Shown here piece after piece: positions 58,517-64,000 of a stretch of 64,000 nucleotides of DNA (position 1 is its first letter; each line of letters begins with the position of its first letter). A model generated the notes under the pieces. It did no database searches. It saw only the letters and a list, made by a program, of their open reading frames with translations, and was not told the origin of the DNA. The translations under genes were made by a program, and so were the position numbers. Source of the stretch: Aedes albopictus (taxonomy: Eukaryota; Arthropoda; Insecta; Diptera; Culicidae); the NCBI RefSeq assembly GCF_035046485.1, contig NC_085136.1, positions 81,671,734-81,735,733 on the forward strand, in the 5' to 3' direction.

Positions 58517-59246
58517 CGCTCTCCTTATTACACCTTCCAACGCAATGTTGAACAGCAAGCACGAAAGACCATCACCTTGCCGCAACCCTCTGCGAGATTC
58601 GAAGGGACTCGAGAGTATTCCAGATACTCAGACTACGCACATCACTCGATCCATCGTCGCCTTGATCAACCGTATCAGTTTATCCGGGAATCCGTATTTG
58701 TGTATAATCTGCCATAGCTGTTCTCGATCGATTGTATCATACGCCGATTTGAAATCGATGAACAAGTGATGTGTGGGCACGTTGTATTCGCGGCATTTCT
58801 GCTACACCTGGCGAGTGACGAACATCTTTTCCATTGTAGCGCGTTCACCCATGAATCCAGCCTGATATTGCCCCACGAACTCGCTTGTAATCGGTGATAG
58901 ACGGCGGCATAAAATTTGAGGGAGTATATTGTAGGTAGCGCTCAGTAGTGTTATCGCGCGATAGTTCCCGCAATCCAACTTGTCACCCTTTTTGTAGATG
59001 GGACACACGATACCTTCCATCCACTCGTCTGGTATACTTCTCTTTCCTAAATCTTGGTAATGACCCAGTGTATTGCTCTTACCAGTGCTTCTCCACCGTA
59101 TTCTAGTAGCCCGCTTGGTAGTTGATCTGCTCCAGCAACTTTGTTGTTTTCAACCGCTCAAGCTCCTCCTCAAACTCTTGGACATTAGGGGCTGGAAGTC
59201 TTTATGGTCCTGCGCACGCACTCCTAGATCTGTTACCACCCCAGAC
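58517..59246 (-). pseudogene. LINE reverse-transcriptase relic, central part
   Basis: On the minus strand this reads GIVCPIYKKGDKLDCGNYRA, ITLLSATYNI, VGQYQAGFMGERAT, then FVTRQV and onward to FKSAYDTID-like sequence and LRQGDGLSCLLF. These are successive conserved blocks of a non-LTR reverse transcriptase (fingers and palm). Frames change near 58800 and 59050, so it is dead. The clade is not R1; I cannot place it firmly. Confidence 0.85.
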
Positions 59247-59387
59247 AACCAGTAATCGTATAAGATGTTGCATAAGATGATAAAGTGGAGGCCATATACA
59301 TGCATGCCTCCATTTAGGCGCATGTAAAATGTACGCATATCGCCTCCACTTTATCATCTTATGCAACATCTTATACGATGACTGGTT
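59247..59387. mobile_element. 141-bp palindromic MITE in the LINE relic
   Basis: Arms of about 50 bp match in inverted orientation: AACCAGTAATCGTATAAGAT at the left and ATCTTATACGATGACTGGTT at the right, both continuing through GTTGCATAAGATGATAAAGT or its complement. It interrupts the LINE between the segment ending near 59246 and the segment starting Gly-Val-Pro-Val at 59388. Confidence 0.8.
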
Positions 59388-59620
59388 AACTGGGACGCCA
59401 TCTTCGGTGCTTGCAACGTCGTCATTGAAATCTTCATCGTAATGCTGCCGCCACCTTTCGACCACCTCACGCTCGCTCGTGAGAATATTCCCGTGATTAT
59501 CTCGGCACATCTCGTTCTTCCTGGTGGCGCTTCTTCCTCCTGAGGTAGACTGAGTTCTACGTGTTCCGCGCCTTCCTATAACGTGTCTCATCCGCACTCG
59601 AATGGTGTTGAATTCTTGTG
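59388..59620 (-). pseudogene. LINE relic, segment upstream of the reverse transcriptase
   Basis: The minus strand reads NEMCRDNHGNILTSEREVVE, then RWRQHYDEDFND and STEDGVPV. This is the usual linker between endonuclease and reverse transcriptase in this LINE group (Gly-Asn...Trp-x-x-His/Tyr-Phe/Tyr). No endonuclease domain is recognisable further upstream, so the copy is 5'-truncated. Confidence 0.75.
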
Positions 59621-60312
59621 ATTGTTGAAATTTGTAGTTCAATATACTTAGGCGGTTCCTGGGACAACTGGCAGTACATCCTGTGAGTATTGCTTAACTC
59701 ACCGGTAGAATCCGTTCCCAGCCATCTTAGTAAACTACGGTAGAATGATACGGGGCCTCGCAATGCAGGCGACGTTCTCTGCCAAAGCTCCACTCCTTAA
59801 TGAGGTAGCATCACACTGTTCACCTAGTCATGATGCTTGCAGTCATCGATGCTTGTTAGAGGGAGGACACCCAAGGGTAATGTCACTAATCTTTGTTCAT
59901 ATCCCACATATCCAAAGCAGACTAATTAGGATATAAGCAAAACCGGCTAATGAGATCCACAGAGCCTAATCCGCCTTAGCATTCCGAATGCCAAAATAAA
60001 TAAACAAAACAATAGGACACGATCAATGAAGCACTAGATTTGTAGTACTGAGCTGATTTTTTGTATGGTGAGATGGTGAATTCTCCATTTTGCAATGAAG
60101 GGGTACAAAAAGCAAGGGTGTACTGCAGTGAATCGCATATCAGTCCCATCTTTGCTGGTTTTCCTATGCAAATGGGACAGATATGCGATTCACGGCAGTG
60201 TAGTGATTGATATTTTTTAAGATCTCTTTTTTACAAAACGCATGTAACTGAGAATGCTACTCAATGTAAACAACGGGTGAGCAATAAATGAGTCTCATTT
60301 TCTACTCTTTTT
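59621..60312. other. Spacer, no gene seen
   Basis: An inverted echo around GCAGTGAATCGCATATCAGTCC / GGACAGATATGCGATTCACGGC lies at 60124-60200, a small palindrome of about 75 bases. Nothing else is recognised. Confidence 0.4.
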
Positions 60313-62371
60313 GCCTTTCTCGTACACCAGAGTGTACTGAAAGGCTATAAGTTCACTCAAAAACTTATTTTCGATAAAAGGCTAGGAGAGTCGAGTCACA
60401 TATACCAATCAACTTAGTTCGACGAACAGAGATGATGTCTGTATGTGTGTATGTATGTATGTCTGTGCGCAAAAAAAAGTTTATTCACTTTTAAGGCATT
60501 TCCCATTGGCCCATTTTTCGGATTATAGCTTCGAATCGGAAGTATACTGCATTGTTTGTTATTGAAAATGGTGCGGATCGGTAGAGGCGTTCCGGAGTTA
60601 TGGCCATTTTAGTGTTCCGGCCCAGCACTGAGGTGAACTGATCATATATAAAACTGAACCAAATTCTATCATGCGACACATCAAATTGCGCCGAAATTTC
60701 TAAACTCTAGTATGATTTTATGTCATCAATGGAAACCACGATGTCGGTCAAAAATTCAAGATGGTGACCTAAATTCCAAGATGGCAGTCCACAACTAGAA
60801 GAGGCGACTGTTTTAAGGAGCTAAAGGCTCTAAAACCATGCAATATGGGTATATTTGGTATGGGGAAGATGTCCGAAGTCCGAAAATGGGAACCAGAATA
60901 TCCAAGAAGGCGGCCCAAAATCCAATATGGTGATTGTTTGAGGGAGTTTAGGCTTCTAAGCCATGCAATATGGGTTTATTTGATATGGAGATGCCCGGAG
61001 TGGTAACAAGAATATATAAGACAGCCGCCAAGATGGCGGCTGTTTCATGAAGTTATAGGTTTTCGGTTATGGTTGGTACGGAGAAGACGTCCGAATTTAA
61101 AAATGGCGACCAGAATTTACAAGATGGTGGCCCACAACCCAAGATGGCAGCTCAAAGTCAAAGTTCAGAATGGCGGTTATTTTAAGGAATTTTAGGCTCT
61201 CAAGCCGATATGGGTATATTTATATTTGGTATAGAGAAAATGATCAAAATTCAAGATGGCAGCAGTTTAAGGAGTTTTAGGTTCTAAAATCATGCAATAT
61301 GGGCATAGAGAAGATGTCCAAAGACCAAAAAGGGATACCAAAATATACAAGATGGTGGCCCAAAATTGAAAATGACGGCCCAAAGTTCAAGATGGTGGTT
61401 GATTTTATGAGTTTAAGGCTCTGAAACCATACAATATGGATATTTTCCGCATGGAGAAGATGTCCAGAGTTCAGAAATGGTGACCAGAATATTCAAGATG
61501 GCGGCCCTAAATTCAAGATGGCGGCCCAAAATTCAAGATGGCGACTGTTTTAAGGAGTTTTAGTTTCTAAAACCATTCGATATGAATATATTTGGCATAG
61601 AAAACATGTACGGAATCCAAAAATGGCGACCAGAATATACAAGATGGCGGCACAAAATTCAAGGTGATTGTTGTTTTAAGGAATTTCAGGCTATTAATCC
61701 ATGCAGTATGGATATTTTTAGTACGGAGAAAATGTCCAGAGTTCAAAAATGGCGACCAGAATATCCAAGTTGACGACCCAAAACTCAAGCGGCCTAAAAT
61801 TCAAAATGGCGACCAAAAATTCGAGATGGTTTAAAGAATTGTACGTTCCAAAACCATGCAATATGGGTACGCTTAGCGTGGGGACCAAACTATCCAAGAA
61901 GGCGGTCCAAAATTCAAGATGACAGTATTTTCAAGGAGTTTTTAGCTTTGAAATTATGCAGTATAGAGATAATTCGGTTTGATTTATAAGGAAAAAATGG
62001 CGATCATAATGTCCAAGATGGCGGCCCAATATTCAAAATGGCAACTGTTTCAAAGAGTTTTAGGCTCTAATATCTTGCAGTAGGTATGGGGAAAACGTAT
62101 AGAGTCCAAAAATGATGACCATGGCATCCAACCATGGTATCCAAGATGGCGGCCAAAATATTGTGGCTGTTTTGAGGAATTTTAGGCTCTGAACCATGTA
62201 ATATGGGTACAGAGTAATGTTCCGATTTTATCATTGTCTTTGCGCGACAGACCTTTTATGTCAAATGGATAAAAGTGCGATATTCATTAACATGTCATTT
62301 GAGTTTGATTAAGATGGTTTCCCGACAGCATGCCTTTCTCATCACCACAAGGTGGATTCATAAGGTTTTTT
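60313..62371 (+). repeat. Mosquito repeat element with a roughly 140-bp AAGATGGCGGC tandem array
   Basis: The left boundary GCCTTTCTCGTACACCAGAG...GTACTGAAAGGCTATAAG and the right boundary GCCTTTCTCATCACCACAAG...GTGGATTCATAAGG are sequences I recognise as recurring ends in mosquito genomes. Between 60780 and 62200 lie about ten diverged units of 130-150 bp, each with AAATGGCGACCAGAATAT, CAAGATGGCGGCCCAAAATTC, TTTTAAGGAGTTTTAGG and CCATGCAATATGGG. The exact string AAGATGGCGGC occurs six times, with many one-base variants. No protein is encoded. Confidence 0.8.
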
Positions 62372-64000
62372 TATGATGAGGTTCGTGACATTATGAAGGC
62401 CAGCCAGAGAATAAAAAAATGACACAATAACTGTCGAGCAACTACAAGAAAAATTAAATATCATTGTAAATAAGGCTGATACAAATTTAATTTTGACTTT
62501 TTGTCTCCCCCCCCCCCTCTCTTCAAAAATTTTTGGCTGGATTTTTCATTTTGAGGGGGCAGATAAAAAAGTATTTATCAAAATATCGGGTCTCTTTAAC
62601 ACATCCGATGAGTTTTTAACATTTTTCAGATTAAATGCTTTATTATTTTTATCCCCCCCCCCCCCTCGACCAGCCAAAGAGTGGTGGGACATAAAGTGAA
62701 ATAAATATTTGTAACGGCCTAAGACTAAACATGCACTGCGAATGGGAAACTTTCTATTTTATGAAGCGGTTCCTGGCGTTAGTTAGAGTTGCATCGTGTG
62801 GTTTGGATTCTGGCAGTCCGAAACTCATGAATAAACTTCTGGGTAAGTTTTATTTGTTTCCGGGATGTTGTCTATCCGGGAAATTAACTGAGGTAAAATG
62901 TTCTCTGTTTATGACTCGTTACATTTGTTTTAGGAAGTTGCGCTGCTTGGGTTGTGTCAAGAAACTTTCAACATCTTGAGATTATCATGCGGAGAAAGAA
63001 ATGGGGAGAAGCCATCCAACCGGAGATCTAATTTCAGATACACCATGATCTATAGTCGTTTTTCTAGGCTGAATTAGGTCCAAAGGACCAAAAAGGACAT
63101 CAAGATGCCTTCTCCCTCGCCGCGTGGCTCTAAGACCATTTCGAAAAGGTGTCACCTGGTTCCTGGAAAGCCGTGCTGTCAATTTGACAACTACCGCACC
63201 GGCCGGAGACTTGGTGACCGGTTGAACTCATCGCAAAACCGACAACGTGAACTGAACGAACATGAACAGTTACCAACTGGATTTCAACAACGACCGAGAT
63301 TTCAATCTTGATTGCACTTGGTGCGCCAACCGATTCTGTCTTCAGTCGCTTGGGAAAATCTTGCTCCTTCTCTATTGCTAGGTACTTTTCGAATTTCGCT
63401 TGACTAGGATTATGTGTGTACTCCTGGTCCGCTTCCAGGAGGGGGTCTTATCGTCTCGTCAAGCCGGAAAACGGACAGACGACGGAAGGTGAAAGAAAGT
63501 GTCGGAAGACGCAAAGATTGTGACTTTTCTCACCATTATAGCACACCACATTCCACTCCACATAGAGAAGTGCGATGCCGATGCGATGGACCGTCGTCTT
63601 TAAGACGACGACGACGACGATGTGTTTCTTCGTAGCAAACCGACTTCAATGCTTTTCCACCCTCTTTCGTTCCACGGAAAAGCATAGACGACGACGATTT
63701 CGATGATGGTGACAACCGGAATCGCATCGCTTTTGTGCTGTGGGGTGACGAGGTGACGGTGATGGCGGTGATCTTTTTTTTTCTATAGCAAATGACAACA
63801 ATGAATGAAAGGTGTAATGTTGACCTAGGGTAAGAAATCAAACTTTGAACTAGTCAAATTGTAATCTTAATTTGAACCATTTCAAAATTCATTAAAACGA
63901 CGTACTTTTCAGGCAAATATTGTCCCGAAGAAGATTTTAAACAGCTTTCCGTAATATAACCTGATAACATGGACTTTAAAAGCATTGAAAAAAGCGTTTT
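62372..64000. other. Intergenic DNA with poly-C runs and triplet repeats
   Basis: Two poly-C tracts (about 62508-62518 and 62655-62664) sit some 150 bases apart in otherwise different contexts. GAC/GACGAT triplets occur near 63605-63620 and 63687-63705. Short overlapping ORFs on both strands show no domain, so I call no gene. Confidence 0.4.

Overview
The window looks like nuclear DNA of a culicine mosquito, most probably an Aedes species. The reasons are a Feilai-like tRNA-derived SINE, a nearly complete R1-clade LINE, many short foldback or MITE elements, and several kilobases of the degenerate GGAATTCC-type simple repeat that is typical of Aedes intergenic and intronic DNA. Almost everything here is repeat. 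I can support one host gene.

Host gene (minus strand, 33459 down to 21067): six exons join in frame. I checked the splice phase at every junction. They encode an acidic, disordered N-terminal segment, a 68-base microexon, two CUB-like regions, one C-type lectin domain and a C-terminal CUB domain. This is a secreted or cell-surface recognition protein. Both ends are missing: an upstream exon must precede 33459 and a downstream exon must follow 21067. The second intron (23580-32882) is 9.3 kb and full of repeats.

Layout by region. 1-6134: a giant inverted repeat whose left end may be cut by the window edge, with a degenerate GGAGTTCC-type repeat in its middle. 6.6-11.7 kb: a 12/24-bp GGAATTCCTGAA array that is open in five reading frames. 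12.5-15.5 kb: a TIR element, duplicated units and a LINE 3' relic split by a hAT-like MITE. 15.9-17.0 kb: a GAAACG-type array. 17.7-20.5 kb: two tandem-repeat blocks (about 300 bp and 152 bp), one holding a SINE and the other a foldback element, both with target-site duplications. 21-33.5 kb: the gene. 35.5-39.3 kb: roughly 310-bp tandem repeats split by a 2963-bp hAT-like element with an 8-bp target-site duplication. 40.7-45.2 kb: the R1-clade LINE with a 9-bp target-site duplication. 46.7-48.5 kb: a palindromic MITE beside an old R1 relic. 49.5-50.1 kb: an inverted tRNA-like dimer, also present at 24.1-24.5 kb, beside a 15-bp minisatellite. 51.5-53.7 kb: MITEs, including two nested inside a third. 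56.3-59.6 kb: relics of two other LINEs, one split by a 1180-bp TIR element and a palindromic MITE. 60.3-62.4 kb: a roughly 140-bp tandem array rich in AAGATGGCGGC. The rest is AT-rich DNA in which I see nothing definite.

The most unusual items are the two head-to-head tRNA-like inverted dimers, the hAT-like element whose cargo is almost pure GAATTCC-type repeat, and the AAGATGGCGGC array, whose core matches the YY1/Pho binding motif. I found no CRISPR array, operon or prokaryotic system.
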